Positions 1 to 12,107 of a stretch of DNA of 64,000 nt are shown here, piece by piece. How positions within the stretch are numbered: position 1 is the first letter of the stretch; each line of letters starts with the position of its first letter. The notes under the pieces were generated by a model. That model worked only from the letters and a program-made list of their open reading frames with translations, ran no database searches and was not told the DNA's origin. Source of the DNA: Parascedosporium putredinis (Eukaryota; Ascomycota; Sordariomycetes; Microascales; Microascaceae). The translations under genes were made by a program, and so were the position numbers. Location of the stretch: assembly GCA_949357655.1 (NCBI GenBank), contig CASHTG010000007.1, positions 124,001-188,000 on the forward strand. Reading direction: 5' to 3'.

Positions 1-762
1 CCCTTTGGGAAGGCGAGGTAGCAATACCGCTGGGGCTAATGCGATTGATTTGGAGCGATATTAAATCTGCAGAAGGCGCACGCGGGAAACGGAAGCCTGG
101 CCGTGGGTGCTCATGCTGGCCGGGGTAGTAGTACCTGACTGAGAAATTGCGTACCTTTCGCTTGCAGCGCTGGTCCAAGGCCCTCCTCGTTCTTCTCGCA
201 CGCGAGCAGAACTTCCTCCTCCAGAAGGTGCCAAAAAAGGGCTGTGTGAGCTAAGCACTGCCAGGTGGGCTTGGTGGGTTTCTCCCTCCCCACCCTGCCC
301 CACGTTTTCACGCCCTGAGTCATCGAAACTTTGGCCCCGGTCTAAATTCGCCTCGTTCCGGCTTCTTCCAGGTTCCATGTACCCATGACTTGGTGCTGGG
401 GAATTTTGCTGCAACGGCACGGGTCCGAGGGCCCTTTTTCCCTTTTCGAGAGAGCAAGAGGAAAAAAATATTACCCCAACCTCCAAACTGTCTCGTCTCA
501 CTCCAGCACCGCGCGCCTCCTCCAGCCAGAGGAAAACGAACAACAGCCAAAATAACAACATACACTCCTTCTGCCTTAATCCCACGGTTTCCTTCCCTCT
601 CGTCCCTCTTTTCGATTCTTGCTTCCCTTTCTTCTCCCCAGATCTTAATATCCTCCCCTCCAAACACCATCTTTTAATACCATCTCAAGGTAGCGCGTTT
701 GTTTGACGGCGTGGGTTGCTGTCAAATGAACCTGCATTCAAGCGTTTTACCCTTCTTTTCAT
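1..762. other. Intergenic / 5' flank of the PPR gene
   Basis: No convincing gene. It holds a pyrimidine-rich tract (about 420-680) typical of a fungal promoter and 5' leader. A long reading frame on the minus strand covers the same tract, but it is low-complexity and looks like the shadow of a CT-rich leader. Confidence 0.5.
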
Positions 763-1000
763 GTAAGTTTGGAGATTCAGTCATAGGAAGCGCGTCTTTC
801 TCAGCGTCGTCTTGCCCCCTCGCGAGGTCATCAGGTGTTGCGCCAAGTCTTGTACCCGTCGCCATCGTATATCCCGTAACGCCATTCCTCCGGGTGTATC
901 GGGAATGGCACCACCTTCTCGTCTCTTGGGGAGATTTTTTCAGAAACATGGCATGACCAATTGGGGATGTTGGCTAATGTTTACTTCTGCGATATTATAG
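763..1000 (+). other. Probable 5'-UTR intron of the PPR gene
   Basis: A consensus donor GTAAGT stands at 763-768. A branch-site-like CTAAT stands at 974-978, 22 bases before an acceptor ATTATAG ending at 1000. The PPR start codon follows at 1021. An ATG upstream of the donor (726) would open a short reading frame that, after splicing, overlaps the main start in another frame, so it could act as an upstream ORF. This rests on splice signals only. Confidence 0.4.
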
Positions 1001-1020
1001 TTTCCCAACTCATCACCTAA

Positions 1021-4000
1021 ATGCCCGCTCCCTATTCATCGCTGTACCAGAATTTCATCCGCTCAGGATTAGCGAAATCTGTTACCTACGGCTACGCCCA
1101 GTCCGTCGTTGCCGTATCCCACCCTCACCTTCTTAACCAAAACCGACCTTCCTTTGGCCGTCGCCAGAGCCATCGTTTCAGCCGACTCCATACCCTTCAG
1201 TCCCAAGCCGCGTCCGCTTTCCAGTCGGAGAGACAGACTCTCGCTAGTCTCTCGACAGATAAGCGCCATGACCGTACACTAAGTCACGGAGGCCTCGATG
1301 CCTATTTCGAGGCACTCAAGGCCCGCGAGGCTGAAGGCGAGGAGGAAGGCATCGATGATGAATGGTCCCAGTTCCAGTTTCAACAGCGCATCGAGTGGAA
1401 GCCTACACCGGCTTCCATCCTCCTCGGCGATATCAAGGCTGGACCTGATGGCCACATTGCTGATCAAGATGCTGCCGCTGCTAGCATCAGTCCAGAGGAT
1501 CAGGCCGTGCTCGCGCACATTGATGCCGCCTTAGAGGAGGCGATCGAGGAACGTAGGCGAGTAGAAGCCTTGGAAGAGGCATCCGAGTCGGTTGAACGAA
1601 GCGCGACACCAGGCGCCTCTGCCACTGCCCCCGTTTCTCGCACCCGCAGCCCGGCACTCGATAGATCGCGCACACCGGCGAGTGTTGCCCGTACCGCAAC
1701 GTCACCGATCCACCCCCAGGCCCGCACTTATGCCGATCATCTCCTGTCCCTCGCCGATGGCGGACGATACAAGGAGATCCCCCTGTCTTCGAGGCCATGC
1801 TTGTTGCTGGCGTGCGACCCATTGCCCCAGCATACAATGCCCTCCTCCGAGCCGCTATCCGGTTGTCGCCGGAGAAGAACGAAGTTGTCTCCAAGGCGCT
1901 GGACGTCTATACTGACATGCTCCGGCGCAAGGTTTCCCCGATAGTGACACATATAATATCCTCGTTGATCTGCTCGCCAGCCGGTCGCTTGAGGTTTCCC
2001 TGCTCAAAAAGGCACTGGAAGACAAGCGCGCCCGCTACGGCGGCATCGAAGAGGCTGGGAAATTCATGTTCGCCTCTCATGAGCTCGAATTTGCCATTCT
2101 CAGTGAGGATGACCGTCTGGACATCGCAATGAGACTTTTCGACTCGTCCGTCACCACCGATAATGCCAGTTACTCATCTGAAACGTACACCCAAGTCATC
2201 ATGGCATGCGCCACTGCCGGCCGTGTTGATGACATGCTCCGACTTTTGAGCACATGGAAACGACAGCGGCCACCCCAGCCGCGTCCATATTCCCTGCCAT
2301 GATCACCGCGTTCGCCAGATCGGGTGATCTAATTAGCGCTGTGGAGTGCTACAACGAGTATCGGGCCCTGGCTATCGCCGCTGATTCGGGCGAATCTGTC
2401 ATTTCGACTCGCCAGGACTCTATGGTCTATGCCGCCGTCATCAACGCGTACGTCACCTGTGACAAGCTCGCTGGCGCAATGAAGTTCTACAAGAGAATTG
2501 TCGAAGAATACGGTGTCGGCATCTCCGAGATCACCAGCGCCCTCGCCTCGAGCGGATTTGTCGACGGCTTCCTTCGCCGCGGCATCTTCCAGGATGCCCT
2601 TCAATGGGCCCTGTCTGTCGAGAACGAGTCCAAGCCGCAAATTATGGCCCGTGTTGCCACTGCAGCGGCAGACAAGGGCGACAAAGCGACAGCTGTCGCT
2701 GCCTTTGCTCACATCCCTCTGGGTGCCGCGGAAATCGCGGGCCCGGCTTCGGCCCTCCTCGCTCTGAGCGTACGGGAGGGGATGTCGCTGCCGCTGGTCG
2801 CTACTGGCACGTGCTCAGCAATCCTGCATTGGTTCCTACCCAGTCCTTCATCGAGCCCACTGTCATGTACGCAGTCGGTCTGATGCTGACTGGACAGGTC
2901 TCTGAGGGGCTAACTCAGTCTGAGATCATGTTTCATAGGATCCGAGCGTCCGCCTACCATGGTGACGCACAAGTGGCGGATGAGATCGAGGAGGGCGTGT
3001 CCTACATTGGCCGATTCATGGAGGGTCGCGGCATCACGGACCCTCGTGAGGTTACCCCTCCTCCTTCTACTGTTTCTCCGGTGGCGGCTTATGGCACTTC
3101 TCCGTTCCTCTCGACCCCCACTGTCAGCAGCTTTGATGACTCCTTTGACCCACATGCGCACAGCACCGATTTCAAAGGCTCGTCTTTGATCTCGGATGAG
3201 TTGGAGGGCTCCCATGGCCGCCGAGGCCCCCGTTTGAACGACGCGTTGATCCGATTCCGCAACATTCGCCGTGCCGGTCGCCATCCCCGATACATCACCT
3301 ACGCAAAGCTCATCTCCGCCGCCGCTCGTGAAAGCAAGTTTGAGCTTTGCAACGACATCCTGGCTATGGCCCGGAGTGATGTTCCCCTCCTCCCGCAGTA
3401 TGCCGTTGTTCGATATGGCTGGTCTTCCATCCTCGATGCCATGATTGGTGCGTGCCTCAGCGCTGGCAACCGGTCCATGGCCGAGAGTTTCCATCAGGAG
3501 CTCCTTGGCATGGGTGCCACCCCCACTGCTAACACGTATGGTCTGTACATCACCACGCTCAAGGAGTCTACCAAGACCTTTGACGAGGCCACCGAGGCCG
3601 TAAAGATCTTCCACCGAGCCCGTGCCGAGGAGTAGAGCCTAGCTCTTTCCTCTACAATGCTCTTATCGGGAAGCTAGGAAAGGCGCGTCGCATTGATGAC
3701 TGCCTCTTCTACTTTGCTGAAATGAGGGCCCTCGGTGTAAAGCCGACCTCAGTGACGTATGGCACCATTGTCAACGCTCTCTGCAGAGTGAGCGACGAGA
3801 AGCTTGCCGAGGACCTCTTCGAGGAGATGGAGTCGATGCCCAACTACAAGGCGCGGCCTGCTCCCTACAACAGCATGATGCAGTTCTTCCTCACCACGAA
3901 GCGTGACAAGACCAAGGTTCTTGCCTACTACGAGCGGATGAAGTCCAAGGGCATTTCTCCCACTTCCCACACGTATAAGCTTCTGATCGATACTCACGCT

Positions 4001-4552
4001 TCGTTGGAGCCCGTGGACTTGTCTGCTGCCGAGGCAGTCTTGGCTCAAATTAAGGCTGTGGGCATGCGCCCCGAGCCCGTGCACTACGCTTCTCTCATCC
4101 ACTCCCGTGGCTGTGTCATGCACGATCTGGAGGGCGCCCGTAGGGTGTTCGACTCGGTGGTGGCCGACCCGGCTGTTGCTACCAGCGCCAGCGTTTTCCA
4201 GGCTCTCCTCGAGGCCATGGTTGCCAATCACCGCGTAATGGACTCGGAGCCGATTCTCGATTTGATGCAAAAGAAGCGAGTAGAGCTTACTCCCTATATC
4301 GCCAACACTTTGATTCACGGTTGGGCCGCGCACAAAGACATTGCTAAGGCCCGGGCCATCTACGATAGCGTGGGACGGGAAAAGCGCGAGCCGAGCACCT
4401 ACGAAGCCATGACCCGAGCCTTCCTCGCCGTGGAAGAGAGAGATAACGCGCAGGGTGTAGTGCGCGAGATGCTCAGCCGTGGTTACCCGAGCGCGGTAGT
4501 GAACAAAGTTCTCGAGCTTTTGGGCGGCGGGGAGGAGGCAGTTGTTGTTTGA
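1021..4552 (+). CDS. Mitochondrial pentatricopeptide-repeat (PPR) protein, frame broken
   Basis: Long PPR protein of about 1,180 residues, read across five frame breaks. The N-terminus (MPAPYSSLYQNFIRSGLAKS) is basic and hydroxylated without acidic residues, as expected of a mitochondrial presequence. An acidic/Ser-rich stretch follows, then helical repeats with PPR hallmarks such as 'TYNxLI', 'MRALGVKPTSVTYGTIVNALCR', and 'AYYERMKSKGISPTSHTYKLLID' towards the C-terminus. Fungal PPR proteins of this size bind organellar RNA and act in mitochondrial mRNA stability or translation (Pet309/CYA-5 type). I cannot say which transcript. Breaks lie near 1779-1783 (C5), 1936-1939 (C4), 2273-2276 (C4), 2778-2781 (G4) and 3633. 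Each is repaired by one added base, giving one continuous protein to TGA at 4550-4552. Start chosen as the first in-frame ATG with a presequence. Confidence 0.85.
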
Positions 4553-5709
4553 AGCCCGTACCATGGTTTCATAGCTGCCTAGCTCTCTTGCGCCCTTTGG
4601 AGCTCGGTGCACGCCTTCAAGCACTTGGTTCGCTCGAACCAAGCCCGCATTTTCTTGAGTTTGACTCGTTTTCTTTTCTCTTTTTTCCTTTGTTTCGTGT
4701 TGTCTCTCTCCCATCTGACTGTAATATGATACCCGGGGCTAGTTGAAGCAGCATAGAAGGGCGATTTTTTTCTTGTTTCTCTTGTGGGTTGGGTCTGTCG
4801 ATGGGAGGGATTTGAGTTTTTGTTGCGCGCATCAACTATCTCATGGCACCGCGTGCTTACAGCGGAGCCGCCCTTTGATCCTTTCTTTTCCTTTGTCCCT
4901 TTCTTATTCGTCATCTATTTCCATCTATACCTTTCTTTCCTTTGTCCCAACACCAAGTCCGTTATTCAGGGTAGGACCAGGCGTTTACTCGGGGGTGTAC
5001 AAAATGGGTTTTTGACTTCTGGCTGAACGAAGTCGTTTTTAAAAAACAAGGGATGGTTCGAAATGAGGAGGAATCAAGGGCTTGTATCAACATTGCAAGG
5101 ACAAGACCCCCTTCACACACACACAAAGGAACAAAACATCACCACTACACTCCACTCTGGTATACAGGCGAAAGCATCTCGGGGGCAGGACAATATTCCT
5201 TGCCTTTCCGGTATAGGCAGCATAGATTGTTTTGGGATCCGGATCATGGGGGAAACATTGGTAGATTAGGGTGTTTTTTGTCCCTGCCGGTTCCTTGCAT
5301 TTTCAGCTGCGTCCTTTTGAATAGAAGATCCTCGAGATTACATGCTTGTCTCTTGTGTTGTAATCTTGTGAATGCATTGCCTATCGCTTTCAAGCATTGG
5401 CGCATCCTCCCAGCCTCAACTTGATGAGTAGTGCAATGCGGGTGGGTATGAATGGTGCTTATCTAATCTTATCGCGATAAGGAAAGCTTCGAATTTTCTG
5501 CAGCGACACCCCGCCAAAAAATTGGGATCCCATATATTCTCACAAAGGTGTGTGCGGGTCTCTCTCCAGGACGCCCTTGGGAACAAAAAAAACTACAACG
5601 CAGCGATTCTTGCACATTTTGCAGGACTCAGTACGCCTATTTCCCCTTTTTAGGTGCCGCCGCTCCAAACAACATCAGTCGAAAGCAAATATTGGTGCGG
5701 CATCCAGTC
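4553..5709. other. Intergenic, PPR 3' end to DBP7 promoter
   Basis: About 1.15 kb without a gene. It has T/pyrimidine-rich tracts (4660-4790, 4880-4960), a short CA repeat near 5115-5126, and the probable leader of the downstream helicase. Short reading frames here lack coding character. Confidence 0.6.
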
Positions 5710-8059
5710 ATGGCGGACGACGGCATGATTCTCAACTTTGACCTGGGGGACTCTCCCGTCAAACCCCGGGTCGTCAAAGTCAAGGGTGGCCGCTGGCGAG
5801 ATAGAGTTCAGGCTCAAAGATCGCTAAAGAGCGGAGGGGGAGGTGAAGCGACGGGACCGGCCAAGGGACCGAATGCGATACGACAAGCGAGGAGGGAGAC
5901 TGCGGAAACGAACGAGGCCGAGCATGGTGAGGAAGGGGAGAGACCGATTAAGAGGGTCAAGGTGGATGGTGCGGCGGGGAACAGGCCTCCACACGGGAAG
6001 CCTTCGGGAGGTCGAGGCGGCGGAATTGGCGCGGGTGCGCGGAAAGAGGTGACGTCGAGCCTGTTCTCGTTCAACCCGACGCCGGTGACCAAGTTCGACG
6101 AGATAGACAAGGCCGATGAGAATCAGGCAGAGGCGGAGCCTTCCAACGCTCCGTTGGCGGAGGACTCGTTCAAGGCGCTGGGGCTCTCGGACCGGTTGGT
6201 GAGCGAGCTGGGCAAGCTAGGCCTCGAGAAGCCGACGGCGATCCAGAAGAAGACGATTCCGATTATGCTCGACACGGCAAACGACGCGTTCCTACAGGCG
6301 CAGACGGGTTCGGGTAAGACGCTGGCATATGTCTTACCCATGCTTCACCGGGTGATGGCGCTCAGCCAGACCTCCAAGATCCACCGCGATTCCGGCATCT
6401 TTGGCATCGTGCTCACGCCGACGAGAGAGTTGGCCAAGCAGACGTATACGGTCATGTGCCAGCTTCTCAAGTCGACGCCGTGGCTGGTGGCTTCGCCCGT
6501 TATCGGCGGGGAGTCGAAGAAATCGGAGAAGGCGAGGATACGCAAGGGGGTCAACTTTCTCATCGCCACGCCCGGTCGGCTTGGCGACCACTTGCAAAAC
6601 ACCAAGGTGTTGAAGCTGAGCACGGTGAGGTGGCTGATTCTGGACGAGGGCGACAGGCTGATGGAGATGGGGTTCGAGGAGGACATTCAAAAGGTTTTGT
6701 CGCAGCTTAAAAGGCCGAGGTGGCGGCCCAGACGTACGACGGCGTGTCCCTGGAGCAGCTGCCCGACCGGCGCATCACGGTGCTCTGCTCGGCAACGATG
6801 AAGATGAGCGTGCAGAAGCTCGGGGACATGAGCTTGAAGGACGCGGTCCACGTCGAGGCGTCCCGGGAGGAGTCGAGCAAGGATGATGTTCAAGAGACCA
6901 ACTTTGCTGCGCCGGCGCAGCTGAAGCAGTCGTACCTGGTGGCGCCGGCGAAGCTGAGACTCGTCACCCTCGTGTCGTTCCTCAAGTTTACGTTTGCGCG
7001 AAAGGGGTCGGTCATGAAGGCTATCGTGTTCATCTCTTGTGCCGATTCGGTCGACTTCCACTACGAGCTGCTCCGGGCGCCTGAGGCGGACGCCAACGCC
7101 AACGCCAACGCCAACGCCAATGGCAGTGCCAACGCCAGCTCGGATGCAGGGAAGAACAAGGCGCGCGACGCAGCCAACCTAACGGCGAACACGGTGGCTG
7201 ACGCGGCGTACATTACATCGGCGGCGAACAAGAGGGTGGTCCTGCACAAGCTGCACGGTTCCTCCCGCAACCCGTCCGCACGGCGACGCTGCGAGCGTTC
7301 TCAGAATGTACGGACCCGGCGGTTCTCATCACGACAGATGTGTCCTCGCGTGGTTTAGATATCCCGTCGGTGGAGCTCGTCATAGAGCTCGACCCAGCCT
7401 TTAGCGTGGCGGACCACATTCACAGGATCGGGCGAACGGCGCGTGCTGGACGATCCGGCAAGGCCGTCCTCTTCCTTCTTCCCGGCAGCGAGGAGGGCTA
7501 CGTGTCTCTGCTGACGACGGGGGCCTCAACGGCACCCACGGCGCAGCTGTACGACGCGGTGCTGCAGCAGGGCCTTTCCATTCCGATGGAGCTCCCGTTC
7601 GAAACACACGCCAAGATCGCGGACGAGCAGTCGTACACGGCCAAGGCGGAGGCGCTGCAACTGCACTTTGAGCAGCGGCTCTTGGACGACCGCAAGCGGC
7701 TTGAGCTCGGACGCAACGGGTTCAAGTCGCACATTCGGGCGTACGCGACGCACGTCAAGGAGGAGCGCTGCTACTTTGACATGGGCCAGCTGCACCTCGG
7801 ACACATGGCCAAGAGCTTTTGCCTGCGCGAGGCGCCGGGCGGCATCGGCAACGGCATTGATCGCAAGGCGGGCAAGGGCTCGGCTAGGAGGGGTCGGGAC
7901 GACAACGACGGGCGGCGTGCGGGAGCGGGGGTCAAGCGGGGTCGGGAGGGCGACGACGACCCGCAGCACGAGGTGGATATCAACGCGGGCAAGGACTTGT
8001 TTTGGCGGATGGGCAAGATGGCGACCAGGGCGGGAGCGAGCGAGTTCAACTTGGGTTGA
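5710..8059 (+). CDS. DBP7: ATP-dependent DEAD-box RNA helicase Dbp7 (ribosome biogenesis), frame broken
   Basis: About 783 residues. The start MADDGMILNF with the 'PRVVKVKGGRWRDR' stretch and the DEGD variant of motif II are characteristic of Dbp7, a nucleolar helicase needed for 60S subunit assembly. Q-motif region 'FKALGLSDRL...KPTAIQKKTIP' precedes motif I QTGSGKT (about residues 198-204), then PTREL (about 237), TPGR, DEGD (about 312-315), SAT, and, in the second RecA domain, SSRGLD and HRIGRTARAGR (about 572). Two frame breaks: an A4 run at 6709-6712 and the 'ttcctccc' at 7259-7266. Adding one base at each joins the three segments. A repetitive Asn-Ala stretch (7089-7130, hexanucleotide gccaac) lies in the second domain. 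The C-terminal tail is basic. An upstream in-frame extension to 5548 has no ATG before 5710 that fits the family. Confidence 0.93.
7089..7130 (+). repeat. In-frame hexanucleotide repeat (gccaac)n in DBP7
   Basis: Tandem, slightly degenerate gccaac units encode alternating Asn-Ala inside a loop of the second helicase domain. Six-base units can expand or contract without breaking frame. Confidence 0.8.
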
Positions 8060-8863
8060 TGCAGTTGGGGGAGGTGGAGAAGGCGGCATTCGCTTCTCGT
8101 TTGTTCGGCGCGGTCCAAAAAAGAAATTGCATATCGTGGGCGTTTTTACTCTGCATACTTTTCTCTTTTTTTCTTCCTTTTTTTCGTTGATTTCGTTGAT
8201 TCTGAATTAGTGCTAGAAGCGACGAAGCAGGTTTCAAGGGCATCACCGAGATTCTTAGACAGTTTTTAACGTATTTTTATATCAAGAAAACTAGTCCTAC
8301 TTCTTTGAAGCAACCATGTTCGTGCCTGTTTCTTCCTCCACCTGTTTCGGGTACATGGGCCTTGTTTCCTTCAAGCACCCCAACCAGTCCATATCCCGCG
8401 TTCAAGTATAAGCCTGGCCCGACCCGGCCTAACTCCTCCTAGTTGGATAATATCGTACAGTGCCGGGGATGAGTGAATACAAGGATGAAATCGACTTAAA
8501 CGCCTGACTGTCTTTGGACATGGAAAGAGAGCGAGAAACCCCGGTGACGCCTCGGCGCAGAAGGAGAAGAGGAGGCTCCGGCATCTGGGGCTGAAGCTGG
8601 CGCTGGAGCTGGGGGTTCTCTTTCGAAGGAAGCGAGGTAAACTGGCTCGCAGTACCAAGAGCATTACGTATACGCCGGCCTCGTATTCTAACACGCGAAT
8701 CCCCTTCCTCTGCCCTTGCTCCCGCGCTGGAGAGCGAGGCCCGGCCCCCTCTCTGGGTATAGAAAGAAAAGAATAATAAGGCAACACGAACAGAGACATG
8801 GTATAGATCGACAGACGGCTAGCGAGGATAGAGAAAATGAGAACAAGAGATATAGAATATCTA
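8060..8863. other. Intergenic between convergent genes
   Basis: Contains the 3' ends of DBP7 (+) and the small gene on the minus strand. T-rich tracts near 8155-8195 fit a polyadenylation region. No gene seen. Confidence 0.6.
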
Positions 8864-9236
8864 TCACTCAAAATCAAAAGTCTCGAGCCAGCGCGCAGGA
8901 CCGCCAACGACCCAATCGGCAGCCTTGCCGTGCAAGTTCCGGGCGTAGGCCCACTCCTCGCGGCCGTAGCCGCCGATGCCAAAGATGTAGAGGCGGGCGG
9001 TGACGGCGACGGCGGCGATGCTCCAGGGGCGCAGGCGTCGGACTCCATGCCGCGGGGACGGCGGCGGTGACGCGGGCGGCGACGGAGCAGGCGGCGTTGA
9101 GGATGACGGCGGCGTTGACGGAGTGGGAGGCGGTGCGGAGGACGTTGGCGGCGGGGGTGGGGGTGGCGGGGTCGTTGGCGGTGCGGAGGGTGAGGAGGGC
9201 GAGGAGGAGGGTGGTGAGGAGGAGGACGATGCGCAT
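8864..9236 (-). CDS. Small predicted membrane/secreted protein, unrecognised, frame broken
   Basis: About 124 residues on the minus strand. It opens with a strongly hydrophobic segment (MRIVLLLTTLLLALL) that is either a signal peptide or a membrane anchor, followed by a second moderately hydrophobic Ala-rich stretch. The C-terminal third (…WAYARNLHGKAADWV…, ending LETFDFE) is in another frame and is only reached by two frame corrections, both at C runs on the coding strand around 9010-9050. The tail composition (Trp, Tyr, Gly) is protein-like, unlike the other frames. I do not recognise the family. Convergent with DBP7, and divergent from pantothenate synthetase. Confidence 0.5.
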
Positions 9237-10391
9237 GGTCGCGGTGGGGGCAGGCTCGTCTTTTTGGAGAGAGAGCTCTAGGTGATCGGGATCGGGTTCG
9301 GGAGATGCGGATGTGTTGGAGGTTGAGAGTTGGGAGTGTTGATGTGTCGAGATGAGCGAGGTGAGTGAGTGGGTGTAGCTATGGGACTAAATGTGTCCTG
9401 TGTTGTGTGTTGTGTGTGTATGTGTATGCGTATGTGTCGCTGTTGAGGTGGATGAAGGGCGGATGGTGAGATTTCGAGTCGTGAAGGTCGTCAAAGTTCG
9501 CGCTGGTTGATGAAACACGCTTTGGCATGGCCTGGGGGCTTCAGCTATTGCTTAGTAAAAAAGGAAGAACAAAAAGCTCTCAGTGGACTTGATTGAAATC
9601 CGGGGTACCGCTGAAACTTGCGTCAGGGGTCTGACGGGGGTTGATGAACCAGATCGAGCACAAAAGCGCGGCGATCAGAAAGCCCTTGGCGCCGGTTCAG
9701 CCAATGTTATCTACTTGTACGTACGTGCACGGTTTGAAAGTTCATAATCAGTCATTGAGCCCGTCCGATACCGCTTGTATTCATCCCAAGCCTGTGAATG
9801 CATTTCCTACGAGTCAGTCTGCCACCACGAGCATCCCGCGCGCGACCAGGATTCTAGGAAACCCGCCAGCACCGAGCTCTGTTGAAGCTTGCGATTTTGA
9901 TTGGGCAATTGAGAAAGCTCCTCTGAACACAATTGATCAACCACCGCCAGATTTCGTCACAATCGCAAACCCCCAAAATTTCCAACCGTCACTGTGACCC
10001 CAAAACGACCCGGCCTCCAAACTTCGCCGTAGAATCCATCACTCTCCCGAGAGCTTCCCTTCTGCCGACAGGTCCGGACGTTATTTACCTCGTCACGCGG
10101 GGAGGCGCTTGGGGAGAAAACCGAAAAGGAATAAAAGGAGGAGGGATTTTTTTCTTTCTTTTTTCCTTTTCATTCATTGAAAGAAAGAAGAAGAGAGAAA
10201 AGAAAGGGCAAGTCCAAGCCTAATCGAAAATAATCTCGAAAAAGACACCAGAAAAGCAACTTAAGCAACCCCCCTCCACAAAAAGAAACTAGGCCCTCCT
10301 TGAAGCTTTTTAGAAAGGCAAAAACAGGAAAGGGCAGAAACCGAAAAAAACGGTTCTGGAAATCAGAACCTTTCTCACCCACACCCCCACA
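9237..10391. other. Divergent intergenic region with GT microsatellite
   Basis: Promoter region shared by the small minus-strand gene and pantothenate synthetase. A GT-rich simple repeat occupies about 9397-9440, and purine/pyrimidine-asymmetric tracts about 10135-10215. The reading frames here are not convincing. Confidence 0.6.
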
Positions 10392-11618
10392 ATGCGCCTG
10401 TTGCCGTCGCGCCTCGGCAACGCCCTCCGCACCTCGACCTCGACCTCGACCATTTCAACAACCCCCTCGCTCCGCTTCACCCTCCGCCGTCCCTCTCCCT
10501 CCTCCTCCACCCGCTACCCACGCCCCCAGCCCACCCGAACAATCTCCAGCTCGCCCGCGCTCCGCGCCTGCAAAACCATGTCCTCGCGCGAAACCCTTCC
10601 CTCCGCCCCTCCATCCGGGTCCTCCGCTCCGTGCCCGCCCTCCGCGCCTGGCGCGACCCCTTGGTCCACCAGCACCGCCTCGTCGGCCTCGTCCCCACCA
10701 TGGGTGCCCTGCACGAGGGCCACCTCTCCTCATCCGCCTCGCCGCCCGCGAGAACCACCACGTGGTCGTGAGCATCTACCTCAACCCCGCCCAGTTCGGC
10801 GTCGCCGAGGACTTTGCCTCGTACCCGTCCACCTGGGACGCCGACGTCGCCGCCATCGCCCGCCTCGACCGCGAGCTCGCCGACGACGGCGCCAACCTCG
10901 GCCGCGTCTCCGCCGTCTTCGCCCCCGCCACCGCCGACATGTACCCCGAGGGCTTCCCGGCCAGGAGATCCACTCAAGGGCAGCTTCGTCTCCATCACCC
11001 CCGTCGGCGAGGTCCTCGAGGGCCGGAGCCGCCCCACCTTCTTCCGCGGCGTCGCCACCGTCTGCATGAAGCTCTTCAACGCCGTCCAGCCCAACCGCGT
11101 CTACTTTGGCCAAAGGACGCCCAGCAGACCGTCATCATCCGCCGCTTGGTCCGCGACTTCCTCCTCCCCATCGACGTCGTCGTCGGCCCCACCGTCAGGG
11201 ACCCCGACGGCCTCGCCCAGAGCTCCCGCAACGCCTACCTCGGCACCCGCCGCCGCGCCTCGCCACCGTCCTGAGCCGCGCCCTCAGCGCCGCCGACGCC
11301 GAGTACGCCCGCGGCGCCCGGCAGAGTTCCGTCATCCTCGGCGCCGCCCGCCACGTTCTCCAGACCACCCTCGACCAGCAAATGGCCCTCGCTCCCTCCG
11401 AGAGGGCCACCTACCTCGTCGACTACATCTCCCTCGCCGACCCGGACACGATGCAGGAGCTCGACGTTGTCGATTCCGAAAAGGGCGCTATCCTGAGCGG
11501 CGCCGTCAAGATGCTCGAGGTCGAAGAGCCGCGCGAGGGCGAGGATCTAGGTCACAGCGGCGGTCCTCCCGTCAGGTTGATTGACAATATCCGACTCCAG
11601 CCCGTATCAACCAAGTGA
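10392..11618 (+). CDS. PAN6: Pantothenate synthetase (pantoate--beta-alanine ligase), frame broken
   Basis: Makes pantothenate from pantoate, beta-alanine and ATP, the last step of vitamin B5 synthesis. About 410 residues including an N-terminal Arg/Ser/Thr-rich extension that looks like a mitochondrial presequence. Family motifs are visible across frames: 'PTMGALHEGHLS' (ATP-binding HxGH-type site), 'SIYLNPAQFG', 'FFRGVATVCMKLFNAVQP', 'YFGQKDAQQ' and 'GLAQSSRNAYL'. The frame breaks at least five times (for example 10728-10729, near 10960-10975, AAA at 11112-11114, near 11260). Each is restored by one added base, and the motifs then run in the right order. The gene is extremely C-rich at third positions, which creates long false reading frames on the other strand. 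AATAAA at 11782-11787 lies in the 3' flank. Confidence 0.92.
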
Positions 11619-12107
11619 AGAAAAAGGAATAAAAGAACAAAAACGGAGAGGGGGCTGTGGGTTGTGGGCTGGAGAGAATGTACGAATTCCAAGCCAAGGA
11701 CCAAAACAAAATATAGAATAAACAAAAAGCCATCTTGAACGAGCGAGCGCCATTTGATGCTTTCTCTTTTGTATACTTGTAAATAAACGTTTTCTCACAT
11801 TCCCTTCTTTCTGTATTAATAAAAAACCTGGGACATCAAACGAACCAAAAGACTAAAGGTAGTGGCAGACCAAGAGCTTGATTTAAAAGTCGAGGATATA
11901 GGTCCTCGCTTTCCCGCATTGTGTGTGTGTGTGGAAAATGGCTATGCTTTAGCTGTCATCCCAAAAAAAATAGAAAAAGAAAACTAAAAGCACAAGTCTC
12001 AGTTCGTTCGAGACGATATATACGGCCCATACCCCTTTCCTATATACCCAAAGTGTTCTCGCCCCCTCCCCAAGCAAGCAAAAACGCCCCCTTCCCCTCC
12101 GCAACGT
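11619..12107. other. Intergenic between convergent genes
   Basis: 3' flanks of pantothenate synthetase and the acyltransferase. Polyadenylation-like AATAAA (11782-11787) and AATAAAAA (around 11818) are present. No gene seen. Confidence 0.6.

Noticed and set aside
61..663. 200-codon minus-strand open frame
   Set aside because: It covers a CT-rich leader, has low complexity on the coding strand and no recognisable domain or splice context.
1021..4552. Programmed ribosomal frameshifting in the PPR and other genes
   Set aside because: The breaks have no shared slippery motif and occur in many unrelated genes, up to six per gene. All are one-base losses, which fits sequencing error far better.
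10477..11094. Long open frames opposite pantothenate synthetase
   Set aside because: They mirror the extreme third-position C bias of the real gene. Their Arg/Gly-rich products are typical shadows.
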